From Thermoplasmata archaeon (lineage in GTDB: Archaea > Thermoplasmatota > Penumbrarchaeia > JAEHCK01), in NCBI GenBank assembly GCA_020696345.1, contig JAEHCK010000033.1:1-37907 (forward strand): a stretch of 37,907 nt of DNA. Reading direction: 5' to 3'. The translations under genes were made by a program, and so were the position numbers. Shown in pieces: positions 25,998 to 34,218 of this stretch (position 1 is the first letter of the stretch; the number at the start of each line of letters is the position of its first letter). The notes below the pieces were generated by a model, which made no database searches, was not told the origin of the DNA, and saw only the letters and a list, made by a program, of their open reading frames with translations.

Positions 25998-28900
25998 TTG
26001 GACGAAACTGACAATAAAATCATTGAATACATTAAAGAGTACGAAAAGGCCACGAGTGGAGTAATCGCGAAAGAACTTAAAATCAACAGAAGTACGATTT
26101 CCAGACATCTTCAATATTTATATCGTGAAGATTGCATCGAAGAATTTACTGAAAAAGGCCATAGTGCATGGAGAATTAAAGAAAAAAAAGATGCCAGTGT
26201 ACAGAAACCAGAATCTATACAAAAACAAGCTGAAATTTCCAGCTTCACTCCCAATCAAAAATTTGAATTTCATATGTCCGGTGGAACGGTAATTTTTGGA
26301 GACCAAAACATCTATAATCCAAAAATAGTACAATTAACAAAGCCACCAAAAGAAAGCATTCCATCAGAAATGGAAGAATGGGACAACCGGGCCTGGTTGA
26401 TTATTCCTAAAAATTATAATGATGGCAAAATAGTCCCTAACCAAGTGATTGAGGAATATAAAAGAAAAATTAGAGAAAGATTCGGTGGGTCAACAATCTT
26501 TAATGATGTAACTGGAGAGTACATTTCGAAAGTCGGGGATGTTGCAATAGACAATAATCTAGTTCTTATGATTGGTTATTCAAGAGATGATACTCAAGCA
26601 GGAAGGGCATTCTTGCAAGAATTGGCTAAAGAGATAGCCACGGACCTGGGTCAAGAATCTGTTACGCTAATGTTCGATAAGGCAATAAATAAATTTGTTA
26701 AAGCTGAAAATCAGGCAGGTGGAGACGTCATCGATCAATTTAAACCCTATAATTATCCGGTTGAGGAGAGGGTAAAACCCTCAAAAGTCACAACGCCTTT
26801 GCCTATCCGTCCTAAACCAAAACGTTTCGTAGGCAGAAAAGCAGAGCTTGACTCTATAATCAACAAGCTTGATGCAAATAATCTTGCTGTTGCTGTAGGC
26901 ATTGCAGGTATCGGCAAAACCTATATTGGTGCTGAATTAGCAGATGAGTTTGACGATGGCAGTAACATCTTTTGGTTCGATTTCATGGAAAAGGAAAGAA
27001 AGGGCTTCGATCTCCTTGCTAGATATTTAGGAGTATTCTTTCAGAAGAATGGAGATAACGAGCTGATCAACTATCTAGATACAGGAGGATTGAATGAGAG
27101 CGATAAAAGAGCTTTGATTGTCAGTAGCATGAGAAAACGCAGATATTACTTGTTCCTAGACAACTACCAGGAGATAAAAGATGAGGACACTAAGAAGCTG
27201 CTTGACGAGATTCTACAAAAGAATGATAAATCTATGGTTATGGTCATGACTAGGACAAGACCTGTCTTTCTTCCTCGTGGTCTGGATAGAAATTATCTCG
27301 TTGATGTGGAAAAGATGAGCTTTGAGGATGCAAAGTTGCTATTGAATAATATTGGGATCGATAGCGAGGGATATCAAAAGAAGATTTGGAACGAGACTGG
27401 CGGTCATCCAAAAGCTATGGAGCTTTATTCAAGCTTCTGTCGGTTGGATAAAAGAGATGTGATTAGAAAAATTGTAAGAAGCGAGAGGAGTGAAATTCGT
27501 GTCCTCTTTAAAAACGCTTACTCTTGTTTGAACGAGGACGCACAAGAGGTTTTGACCGGCATCTCTGTATTCTCTGAGTACGTGCCATTAGAAGCTATTG
27601 AATTTCTGATTAATGCATATGAAGATTCGCAGGAGGAAAATGTCGAGAAGGAAGAAAATAAAGAATTGATTGAAAATGCACTGTCAGAACTTGAAGATTG
27701 GAGATTGGTCAAATTCGATGAGAACAGAATAATAATGCATTCTCTTATCCAAGAATACGCCTATGACAGTTTAGAGGATAAAGAGGACTATCATGCTTTA
27801 GCAGCAGAATATTATCGCTCGATCGAAAAAACACCCGAGAACATTCTGAATGTATATTATCATCTGGACAAGGCAGGGTTGAAGGATGAGGGAATTGAAT
27901 TTCTGAGATATGAAGGGTGCGAAATAATCAGACGACAAGGGTATTGGTGGGAATATATTGCAAAATTGAAGGAAATAGCCAATTATTTGAATAAAAAAGG
28001 GGAAATTGAAAAGGTTGGTTATACCTATAATGAATTGGGCTATATACTTGACCTTCTCGGCGAACCTGCTCAGGCATTAAAGTATTACAAGAGAGCGCTA
28101 CAAAAAGCAGAAGAACTTAAAGAGGAAGATAAGATTGCAACTTGCCACAACAACATCGGTATGATTTACGCAAATAGAGGCGACCTCAACAAAGCGGACG
28201 AATACTTTAAGAAGGCTTTGAAGATCGGCGAGGAGCTGGGTGATAAGAGTGATATTGCAACAGCAAGCAATAACATCGGCATGATCTACCACAATAGAAG
28301 CGACCTCGACAAGGCGCTCGAATACTATCAGAAGGCTTTGAAGTCATTCGATGTGTTGGGTGATAAGAGTAATATTGCAACAGCAAGCAACAACATCGGC
28401 TCAATTTACAAAGCACGAGGCGACCTCGATGAAGCGCTCGAATACTTTAAGAAGGCTTTGAAGATCGACGAGGAGATGGGTGACAAGGTAGGCATCGCAC
28501 TCCGTAGCAACAACATCGGCATGATTTATAAAGCACGAGGCGACCTTGACAGTGCGCTCGATCACTATCAGAAAGCTTTAAAAATTGATAAAGAGCTGGA
28601 TGACAAGGCGGGCATCGCAACTCGCATCAACAACATTGGCTCGATTTACCACGATAGGGGCGACCTCGACAAGGCGTTCGATCACTATCAGAAGGCTTTG
28701 AAGATCGACGAGGAGCTGGGTGATAAGGCGGGCATCGCACTCCGCAGCAACAACATCGGCATGATCTATCACAATAGAGGCGACCTCGACAAGGCGCTCG
28801 AATATTATCAGAAATCCTTAGGACTGTTAGAAGAATTAGGCGATAAATCGCACATGGCGATTTGCTATTGTAACATCGCCTCCATCCACGAAGAGAATAA

Positions 28901-29099
28901 CAACTTAGACAAAGCGCTCGAGTTCTTCGAAAGAAGTCTTGAACTTTACATACCATTGGGCAACCCTAATGATATAATCGAAAGCTACGAGAACCTGATC
29001 CGGGGCTATACTAAAAAGGGTGATGTGAAGAAAGCTAAAGACTACGAAAAAAAGTTTGCAGAGTTCAAGAAGAAGATTGGCTTTTCTGAAAATGAATAA
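25998..29099 (+). CDS. STAND NTPase: winged helix - unknown domain - NB-ARC-like - TPR
   Basis: This is a 1033-residue cytoplasmic protein. Residues 1-65 (LDETDNKIIEYI...SRHLQYLYRE) form a winged helix-turn-helix. Residues about 85-250 are a domain I do not recognise (MSGGTVIFGDQNIYN, then WLIIPKNYNDGKIVP, FGGSTIFNDVTGEYI, LVLMIGYSRDD). The NTPase begins RFVGRKAELDSII. It has Walker A GIAGIGKT (301-308), Walker B YYLFLDNYQE (Asp about 388), sensor MTRTRP (about 417) and GGHPKAM (about 468), matching NB-ARC/AP-ATPase proteins. Nine 40-residue TPR units of the NNIGxIYxxRGDLDxALEYY type follow (about 670-1025). Such proteins sense a ligand through the repeats and oligomerise. Antiviral or stress signalling is inferred, and no effector enzyme is obvious. 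Start choice: TTG with AGGTGAGG 5 nt upstream, rather than ATG 25971. Codon use is AT-richer than in the A2M genes. Confidence 0.88.
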   Translation: MDETDNKIIEYIKEYEKATSGVIAKELKINRSTISRHLQYLYREDCIEEFTEKGHSAWRIKEKKDASVQKPESIQKQAEISSFTPNQKFEFHMSGGTVIFGDQNIYNPKIVQLTKPPKESIPSEMEEWDNRAWLIIPKNYNDGKIVPNQVIEEYKRKIRERFGGSTIFNDVTGEYISKVGDVAIDNNLVLMIGYSRDDTQAGRAFLQELAKEIATDLGQESVTLMFDKAINKFVKAENQAGGDVIDQFKPYNYPVEERVKPSKVTTPLPIRPKPKRFVGRKAELDSIINKLDANNLAVAVGIAGIGKTYIGAELADEFDDGSNIFWFDFMEKERKGFDLLARYLGVFFQKNGDNELINYLDTGGLNESDKRALIVSSMRKRRYYLFLDNYQEIKDEDTKKLLDEILQKNDKSMVMVMTRTRPVFLPRGLDRNYLVDVEKMSFEDAKLLLNNIGIDSEGYQKKIWNETGGHPKAMELYSSFCRLDKRDVIRKIVRSERSEIRVLFKNAYSCLNEDAQEVLTGISVFSEYVPLEAIEFLINAYEDSQEENVEKEENKELIENALSELEDWRLVKFDENRIIMHSLIQEYAYDSLEDKEDYHALAAEYYRSIEKTPENILNVYYHLDKAGLKDEGIEFLRYEGCEIIRRQGYWWEYIAKLKEIANYLNKKGEIEKVGYTYNELGYILDLLGEPAQALKYYKRALQKAEELKEEDKIATCHNNIGMIYANRGDLNKADEYFKKALKIGEELGDKSDIATASNNIGMIYHNRSDLDKALEYYQKALKSFDVLGDKSNIATASNNIGSIYKARGDLDEALEYFKKALKIDEEMGDKVGIALRSNNIGMIYKARGDLDSALDHYQKALKIDKELDDKAGIATRINNIGSIYHDRGDLDKAFDHYQKALKIDEELGDKAGIALRSNNIGMIYHNRGDLDKALEYYQKSLGLLEELGDKSHMAICYCNIASIHEENNNLDKALEFFERSLELYIPLGNPNDIIESYENLIRGYTKKGDVKKAKDYEKKFAEFKKKIGFSENE
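28140..28860 (+). repeat. 120-bp TPR-coding tandem repeats in the STAND gene
   Basis: Six units of 120 bp encode NNIGxIYxxRGDLDxALxYYQKALKIxEELGDKxGIA-type TPRs. One unit and the C-terminal segment are nearly the same as in the third gene of the cassette: 28561-28650 matches 32369-32458 with about 2 differences, and the 58 nt from 28801 match 32489 onwards. Two units separate these landmarks here but only one there. Confidence 0.85.
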
Positions 29100-29123
29100 A
29101 TTATCAAGCTAATAGCTTAGCAA

Positions 29124-29228
29124 TTGTCTTCGGGTAGAAGTGAAAAAGAAATAATTAAGGAACTAGTTGGTGCATCCTTACCTAAAGAAGATGCTGAAAA
29201 ATTCTTAAGACAGTTGCGAAATCGATAA
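29124..29228 (+). CDS. possible 34-codon protein or C-terminal gene remnant
   Basis: A TTG-initiated frame encodes LSSGRSEKEIIKELVGASLP followed by KEDAEKFLRQLRNR and TAA. The helical, charged, E-I-I-x-x-L-V-x-x-x-x-x-x-x-x-A-x-x-F-L pattern looks like a real protein terminus of a kind common at prokaryotic C-termini. An in-frame TAG two codons upstream and no SD argue that it is a leftover of a degraded gene rather than an intact small protein. It lies in the 248-nt gap between the STAND gene and the ATPase gene. Confidence 0.35.
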   Translation: MSSGRSEKEIIKELVGASLPKEDAEKFLRQLRNR

Positions 29229-29347
29229 AAGATAGGGGGTATAGCCAAAGAATACAGCTAAGTAGTCATGCAGAATGATAATATATTTTACATAACAACA
29301 TAGAAAATCTAATAAGCCAAAAAACCATTGAGCATCATTGTGAGAAT

Positions 29348-30586
29348 GTGAAAGCTGAGAATCTAAAGGAACTTTGGAAGAATTTCGACCCGAGAAAACC
29401 GCTTATGGATGAGGACTTGAAATTGTACTATATTGAAATCGCTCATTCCCATATAGCTGAGATGAAAACAAAGCTTATATTGTCAGCTGCATCTAGAAAA
29501 CCCTCAAAAATGCTTTTTACTGGGCACAGAGGCTGCGGAAAGACAACTGCATTGCATAAATTAATATCAGAACTGGTGGAGGAGGAGTTCTTTATTGTCT
29601 ATTATTCAGTCTTCGATGCGCTGGACATTAATGATCTGTCTTACATTGATGTTCTTTTTTCTATGGTAACAAAGATGCTTGAAGAAATGGAAAAGGAAGG
29701 GGTTACGCTGAGTGATGAGGTCCAAAAACGGCTGGACAAATGGGGTTCTAAAACGGTAGAGACCATGATTAAAGAGGGTAAAATTGAGAAGAAAGCGGGA
29801 TTGGGATTGAAGATATTCTTTGTAGATTTAATGGCACGAATCAAGAATGAAGAGACGACGAGAATCGAGATAAGAAAAGAAATTGAACCTAAGATTACTG
29901 AGTTAATAGATATATTAAATGATATGGTCACAGATGTAGAGAGATCTTATAAAAATGCTAAGCAGGTATTATTTATTGTGGACGATCTTGAGAAGGCAGA
30001 CATAGCAACTGCAAAGAATATTTTTTACGAACACAATGTGCAACTGACACAACCTATTTCCCATATCATTTATACGATACCTATAGCATTGCATTATTCA
30101 AGGGAAGCTAAACAAATTGATATCAGTTTTGACTGGAGCTGCGCACACCCTAATGTAAATGTATTTAATCGAGATGATAGCGAGAATGAGGAGGGATGGG
30201 GAACTCTTAAATCCATTATATCTCAGAGAGCAGATATCCAATTATTTACAAGCGATGCTTTGGACTATATCATTAAGAACAGCGGCGGTGTGATTAGGGA
30301 AATGGTACGGATAATTCAAGATTCTGCATCCGAGAACATTACCAAAGGTAAAGACAAGATAGACTTGGATACAGTAGAAAGTATTGTAAGCGAAATGAGC
30401 AATACTTATAGAAAACAGTTAAGTGCAGAAGACTACGATGTTTTGAAGGACATTAACAGTGGCAATAAGGACGTGAGAAGAGATGAGAAGTTGGTAGGCC
30501 TGCTTCATAATTTAAGCGTTTTGGAGTATAAAAACCATGACATTTGGTGCGATGTGAATCCCATAATTAAGCAGTTTTTGAAGTGA
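29348..30586 (+). CDS. P-loop ATPase of the STAND/TPR cassette
   Basis: This is a 412-residue cytoplasmic ATPase. After an N-terminal helical part, Walker A is FTGHRGCGKTTALHKL (about 57-72). A segment VYYSVFDALDINDLSYIDVL follows; I recall a similar VxxSxEExLDLxDVDYVDVL stretch in a family of bacterial and archaeal ATP-binding proteins that precede TPR genes. Walker B is VLFIVDDLEKAD (about 210-221, two Asp). The C-terminal half contains a sensor-like THRP-type region without clear motifs, SGGVIREMVRIIQ, and a winged-helix-like end. The start is GTG, with GTGAG a few bases upstream, and TATA-like ATAATATATTTTA lies at 29278-29290. Its stop TGA overlaps the next ATG (TGATG), so translation of the two is coupled and the products probably interact. 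Confidence 0.75.
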   Translation: MKAENLKELWKNFDPRKPLMDEDLKLYYIEIAHSHIAEMKTKLILSAASRKPSKMLFTGHRGCGKTTALHKLISELVEEEFFIVYYSVFDALDINDLSYIDVLFSMVTKMLEEMEKEGVTLSDEVQKRLDKWGSKTVETMIKEGKIEKKAGLGLKIFFVDLMARIKNEETTRIEIRKEIEPKITELIDILNDMVTDVERSYKNAKQVLFIVDDLEKADIATAKNIFYEHNVQLTQPISHIIYTIPIALHYSREAKQIDISFDWSCAHPNVNVFNRDDSENEEGWGTLKSIISQRADIQLFTSDALDYIIKNSGGVIREMVRIIQDSASENITKGKDKIDLDTVESIVSEMSNTYRKQLSAEDYDVLKDINSGNKDVRRDEKLVGLLHNLSVLEYKNHDIWCDVNPIIKQFLK

Positions 30587-32799
30587 TGCAGGTGTTAAGA
30601 GTTGAAGATGCTACTCGAATTAAAATAGATAAGTTGCATACCTTGATTGCCCTTGGAGAGGAGGGGATTATTGTCTTTGTTTTGTGCAACGAGCCTGCAC
30701 TTCAAAAGAGGGTCTATGAAGAGTTAGAGTCTCGGATAATTGACGACAGAATAACGATTCATCCAATTTACATGAATGAGAGTAAGACCAACTTAGTTGA
30801 GGTTATTAGAGACGTTTTGCAGTCTAAGGGCTTTTCAAAGATGTACTCAAAGAGCAGAGGCGCTTTCTTTGTATATGGCTTAGACAAAGCATGTAAAAAA
30901 GAGATCGCAGGAAAACCTGAGGCAATTCTCTATCTGAACAAGCTAAGGGATGATTTCCTGAAGATAAAGCAACCGGTGATTATTTGGATTAACGACACTG
31001 TTCTGGATATGGTTCTGAGATTTGCCCCTGATTTCTGGAGTTGGAGAGCGACCCTTATTGAATTTAGATTAGAAAAAGAGATGCCGATGGAAATGACTCG
31101 GGCAATGATGGCGCATGGGGCCGAGTTTTACGAGAATCTTGACGAGCTAATGAAAAGAAAGAAAAGGTATGAAAAATTATTGAAAGAGTACAAAAAGCAG
31201 GGTATAGATGATAAATACAAGATTGCACGCTGGTTAAATTCTCTTGGATATGTACATTATTTGGTTGGTGAATATGCTCAAGCAGTCGAAAAATTTGAGC
31301 AGAGCCTAAAACTTACAAAAGTACTCAGGGATAAAGCAGGCATCGCAGCCAATTACAACAACATCGCTTTAATCTACAGCGCAAGAGGTGACCTCGACAA
31401 GGCGCTCGAATGCTATCGGAAGGCTTTGAAGCTCGACGAGGAGCTGGGCGACAAGGCAGGCATCGCAACTAGCTCCAACAACATCGGCTTGATTTACAAA
31501 ACACGAGGCGACCTCAACAAAGCACTCGAGCACTATCAGAAGGCTTTAAAGATTGTAGAAGAACTCGGAGATAAGCAAAAGGTCGCAAAAAGTTACAACA
31601 ACATCGGCATGATTCACAATACACGAGGCGACCTCAACAAAGCGCTTGAATACTATCAAAAGGCTTTGGAGATCAGTGAGGGGTTGGGTGACAAGCGTGG
31701 CATCGCAACCCGTTACAACAACATCGGCTCGATTTACGCAGATAGAGGCGACCTCGATGAAGCGCTCGAATACTATCAAAAGGCTTTGAACATCGGCGAG
31801 GAGCTGGGTGACAGGGTGAGCATCGCAATCAATTACAACAACATAGGCTTGATTTACGCAGATAGAGGCGACCTCGATGAAGCGCTCGAATACTATCAAA
31901 AAGCTTTGAAGATCGACGAGGAACTAGGTGACAAGGCAGGTATCGCAACTCGTTCCAACAACATCGGCTCGATTTATGCAGATAGAGGCGACCTCGATGA
32001 AGCGCTCGAATACTATCAAAAAGCTTTGAAGATCGACGAGGAACTAGGTGACAAGGCAGGTATCGCAACTCTTTCCAACAACATCGGCTCGATTTATGCA
32101 GATAGAGGCGACCTCGATGAAGCGCTCGAATACTATCAAAAAGCTTTGAAGATCGTGGAAGAACTCAGAGATAAACAAAAAATTGCAGGAACTTACAACA
32201 ACCTCGGCATGATTTACAAAGTAAGAGACGACCTCAACAAAGCGCTCGAATACTATCGGAAGGCTTTGAAGATCGGCGAGGAGTTGGATGACAAAGCAGG
32301 TATCGCAACTCTTTCCAACAACATCGGCTCGATTTATGCAGATAGAGGCGACCTCGACAAAGCGCTCGATCACTATCAGAAAGCTTTAAAAATTGACAAA
32401 GAGCTGGATGACAAGGCGGGCATCGCAACTCGCATCAACAACATCGGCTCGATTTACGCAGATAGAGGCGACCTCGACAAGGCGCTCGAATATTATCAGA
32501 AATCCTTAGGACTGTTAGAAGAATTAGGCGATAAATCGCACATGGCAATTTGCGCTAAAAATATCGCCTTCATCCACGAAGAAAATAACAACTTAGATAA
32601 AGCGCTCGAATTCTTCGAAAGGAGTCTGGAACTTTACATACCATTGGGCAACATCAAAGATATAATCGAAGGGTATGAGAATCTGATCCGGGGCTATACT
32701 AAAAAAGGTGATGCGAAGAAAACTAAAGACTGCGAAAAGGAACTTGCGGAGTTCAGGAAGAAAATAGGCATATTGGAAAAGTCAAATTTCAAAAGTTAA
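30586..32799 (+). CDS. ATPase-like N-terminal module fused to thirteen TPRs
   Basis: This 737-residue protein starts at the ATG of a TGATG overlap with the ATPase gene; the in-frame GTG at 30583 is less likely. Residues 1-175 look like an AAA/STAND core (EGIIVFVLCNEPALQKRVYE, PVIIWINDTVLDMVLRF) ending with APDFWSWRATLIEFRLE. From memory, an APDFW-W-...-F-F signature recurs in TPR proteins encoded beside P-loop ATPases. I see no Walker A, so it is probably a non-hydrolysing partner of the upstream ATPase. Residues about 210-730 are thirteen 40-residue TPRs, several of them identical in sequence. The last two are diverged (ENNNLDKALEFFERSLELY, YENLIRGYTKKGD) and match the end of the STAND protein. 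The final residues (SNFKS) are encoded inside a heptamer repeat. Confidence 0.8.
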   Translation: MQVLRVEDATRIKIDKLHTLIALGEEGIIVFVLCNEPALQKRVYEELESRIIDDRITIHPIYMNESKTNLVEVIRDVLQSKGFSKMYSKSRGAFFVYGLDKACKKEIAGKPEAILYLNKLRDDFLKIKQPVIIWINDTVLDMVLRFAPDFWSWRATLIEFRLEKEMPMEMTRAMMAHGAEFYENLDELMKRKKRYEKLLKEYKKQGIDDKYKIARWLNSLGYVHYLVGEYAQAVEKFEQSLKLTKVLRDKAGIAANYNNIALIYSARGDLDKALECYRKALKLDEELGDKAGIATSSNNIGLIYKTRGDLNKALEHYQKALKIVEELGDKQKVAKSYNNIGMIHNTRGDLNKALEYYQKALEISEGLGDKRGIATRYNNIGSIYADRGDLDEALEYYQKALNIGEELGDRVSIAINYNNIGLIYADRGDLDEALEYYQKALKIDEELGDKAGIATRSNNIGSIYADRGDLDEALEYYQKALKIDEELGDKAGIATLSNNIGSIYADRGDLDEALEYYQKALKIVEELRDKQKIAGTYNNLGMIYKVRDDLNKALEYYRKALKIGEELDDKAGIATLSNNIGSIYADRGDLDKALDHYQKALKIDKELDDKAGIATRINNIGSIYADRGDLDKALEYYQKSLGLLEELGDKSHMAICAKNIAFIHEENNNLDKALEFFERSLELYIPLGNIKDIIEGYENLIRGYTKKGDAKKTKDCEKELAEFRKKIGILEKSNFKS
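31345..32490 (+). repeat. 120-bp TPR-coding tandem repeats in the third cassette gene
   Basis: Nearly ten units of exactly 120 bp. Units 31861-31980 and 31981-32100 are identical apart from one base (CGT to CTT near 31952/32072), and 32101-32150 continues the identity. Such recent duplication makes the array length prone to change by slippage or unequal exchange. Confidence 0.9.
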
Positions 32800-32870
32800 A
32801 TTTTAAAAGTGAAAATTCCAGTTTTTATTTCGACTTTTAACTTTTACATTTTACCTTTTCAATTTATCAA
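32781..32870. terminator. heptamer-word inverted repeat, likely terminator of the cassette
   Basis: TTTCAAAAGTTAAATTTTAA and following words on the left (32788-32812) are complementary to CGACTTTTAACTTTTACATT on the right (32830-32849), giving an imperfect AT-rich fold followed by T-rich sequence (TTTTACCTTTTC). It overlaps the last codons of the TPR gene. The words match the heptamer array at 24916-24964. Confidence 0.5.
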
Positions 32871-32917
32871 AGAATAATAATTAATTACCATTAAACCTAT
32901 ACTGCATTGCGATTGTC

Positions 32918-33373
32918 ATGTCATTAAAAAAGAAGTTTCTTGAGAAAAAGATCGAATGTCCACGATGTTATGTGCCTTTAAAGCGCAAAGAGGTTGATGT
33001 TTTCGGACCGAATGTCTTCATCGACCTCTGCCCGAAATGTCACGGCCTCTGGCTGGACCGCGGCGAGCTGGAGAAATTGGTCAAGGATAAGAAACTATCC
33101 GATTATTTGACCAAGGATCTCGGTACGCAAAGCAAGAGCAAATTGGTGTGCCCCAGGTGCGGCGGTTTGATGGATATCGAGAGTGCGGACGAGGTTGAGG
33201 TTGATGTGTGCCTGACCTGCCACGGCGTGTGGCTGGACCGCGGCGAGCTTGATGAGCTCAAGAGAAAGTCGAAAGATGGTTTCAAGGGCGATGATATGGA
33301 AAAGGCGGTGGAGCGCTGGGAGGAGTATGCAAAGAAGTCGCGAAAATCGTTTTTTAAAAGATTGATGGGTTAA
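32918..33373 (+). CDS. duplicated TFIIB-type zinc-ribbon protein
   Basis: This is a 151-residue protein with two copies of the zf-TFIIB domain. The first is CPRC (14-17) with CPKC (38-41) followed by HGLWLDRGEL; the second is CPRC (78-81) with CLTC (98-101) followed by HGVWLDRGEL. Each set of four cysteines should bind one zinc. The conserved W-L-D-R-G-E-L after the second knuckle is the family signature. The C-terminus is a charged helix (DDMEKAVERWEEYAKKSRKS). Family members are small cytoplasmic proteins of unknown role. The start ATG has no convincing SD. It opens a run of small plus-strand genes with short gaps (58 nt to the next). Confidence 0.85.
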   Translation: MSLKKKFLEKKIECPRCYVPLKRKEVDVFGPNVFIDLCPKCHGLWLDRGELEKLVKDKKLSDYLTKDLGTQSKSKLVCPRCGGLMDIESADEVEVDVCLTCHGVWLDRGELDELKRKSKDGFKGDDMEKAVERWEEYAKKSRKSFFKRLMG

Positions 33374-33431
33374 TTTGAATACTTATTTGTAATCGATATA
33401 TGCCGTAGCCACAACTAGAAATCGTGAGATC

Positions 33432-33716
33432 ATGGGAAAGGATAAAGATAAGCTGGAAAAGAAGCGCATAAAAGCCGAAGCGAAGGCGCAGAAGAAACGG
33501 CTGAAGGCCGGAAAGGAGCCTGTGCTTGCAGAAACCGAGGCGCCCCGCACCCAACCACCAACGACCAAAACAATAGTACCGACCGAGCCATCAGAACAAA
33601 AAGAGAGGGTGGAAAAAGTTCCCTGGTACAAGAACCCGGACTGGATACGGGCGATCATTGGCATTGCCAGCCTGATCGTGGCGATCATAATATTGATGTT
33701 GAATATATATAAATAG
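33432..33716 (+). CDS. small tail-anchored membrane protein
   Basis: 94 residues. Residues 1-30 are a highly basic Lys/Ala helix (KKRIKAEAKAQKKRLKAGK), residues 32-60 a Pro/Thr-rich linker, and residues about 70-90 one membrane helix (AIIGIASLIVAIIILMLNI) ending two residues before the stop. The basic part is probably cytoplasmic and may contact nucleic acid or ribosomes; that is a guess. I recognise no family. GTGA lies shortly before the ATG. It lies 58 nt after the zinc-ribbon gene. Confidence 0.6.
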   Translation: MGKDKDKLEKKRIKAEAKAQKKRLKAGKEPVLAETEAPRTQPPTTKTIVPTEPSEQKERVEKVPWYKNPDWIRAIIGIASLIVAIIILMLNIYK

Positions 33717-33765
33717 GCGAAATGGCATGTGATATGTAAGTAATAAACACATGGGGGTGGCAATT

Positions 33766-34095
33766 ATGATTTGTCAAAGTTGTGGAAATGTTGTCGATGA
33801 GGGGCGGTCCAATTGTCCAAATTGCGGTGCGCGTGTCTATTCAGCACCATCGCCTTATGAAACCAATGTTGCACAAAGACAGGTTTATGGTGGTTTTTTT
33901 GAAGAGAAGCGGAAAAAAAAGTTTTACAGGACGATTGGTGTAGTCCTACTAATTATCGGGATCCCGTTATTTATTATCGCGTTATTTATAGGAAATGTCA
34001 TTAGTTGGTTCATTTGCGTCCCCGGATTTATTTGTATCGGAGCGGGAATTATTTGTATATTAACGAATTTAAAAATAACCGAATCAAAATTATGA
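33766..34095 (+). CDS. zinc-ribbon membrane protein
   Basis: 109 residues. The N-terminus has a zinc ribbon, MICQSCGNVVDEGRSNCPNC, with two C-x-x-C knuckles about 14 residues apart. A short linker follows, then a basic stretch EEKRKKKFYR, then two membrane helices (VVLLIIGIPLFIIALFIG and ISWFICVPGFICIGAGIICI). This zinc-ribbon plus helical-hairpin layout is common in archaeal and bacterial proteins of unknown function. The frame opens at ATG 33751, but the GGGGGTGG after it is a good SD 5 to 6 nt before ATG 33766, so I take the second start. Confidence 0.75.
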   Translation: MICQSCGNVVDEGRSNCPNCGARVYSAPSPYETNVAQRQVYGGFFEEKRKKKFYRTIGVVLLIIGIPLFIIALFIGNVISWFICVPGFICIGAGIICILTNLKITESKL

Positions 34096-34159
34096 TGTGT
34101 CACCACATATTCCACTTCATATCATTAAAAGCAGCATTTCAAAAACAATAATTTGCCAA

Positions 34160-34172
34160 TCTTTTTATAAGT
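34160..34172 (+). promoter_or_regulatory. TATA box for the secreted acidic protein
   Basis: CTTTTTATAAGTT lies about 53 nt before ATG 34219, placing a start site near 34192 and leaving a leader with a GAGGTG SD at 34208-34213. Confidence 0.5.
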
Positions 34173-34218
34173 TATGGCCTATGTGGATGTGGGTATATCT
34201 CCGAATCGAGGTGTTGAA

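Noticed and set aside
28140-32490. Possible CRISPR array from the regular repeats
   Set aside because: The 120-bp units are in frame and encode TPRs, with no spacer-like unique segments of constant length.
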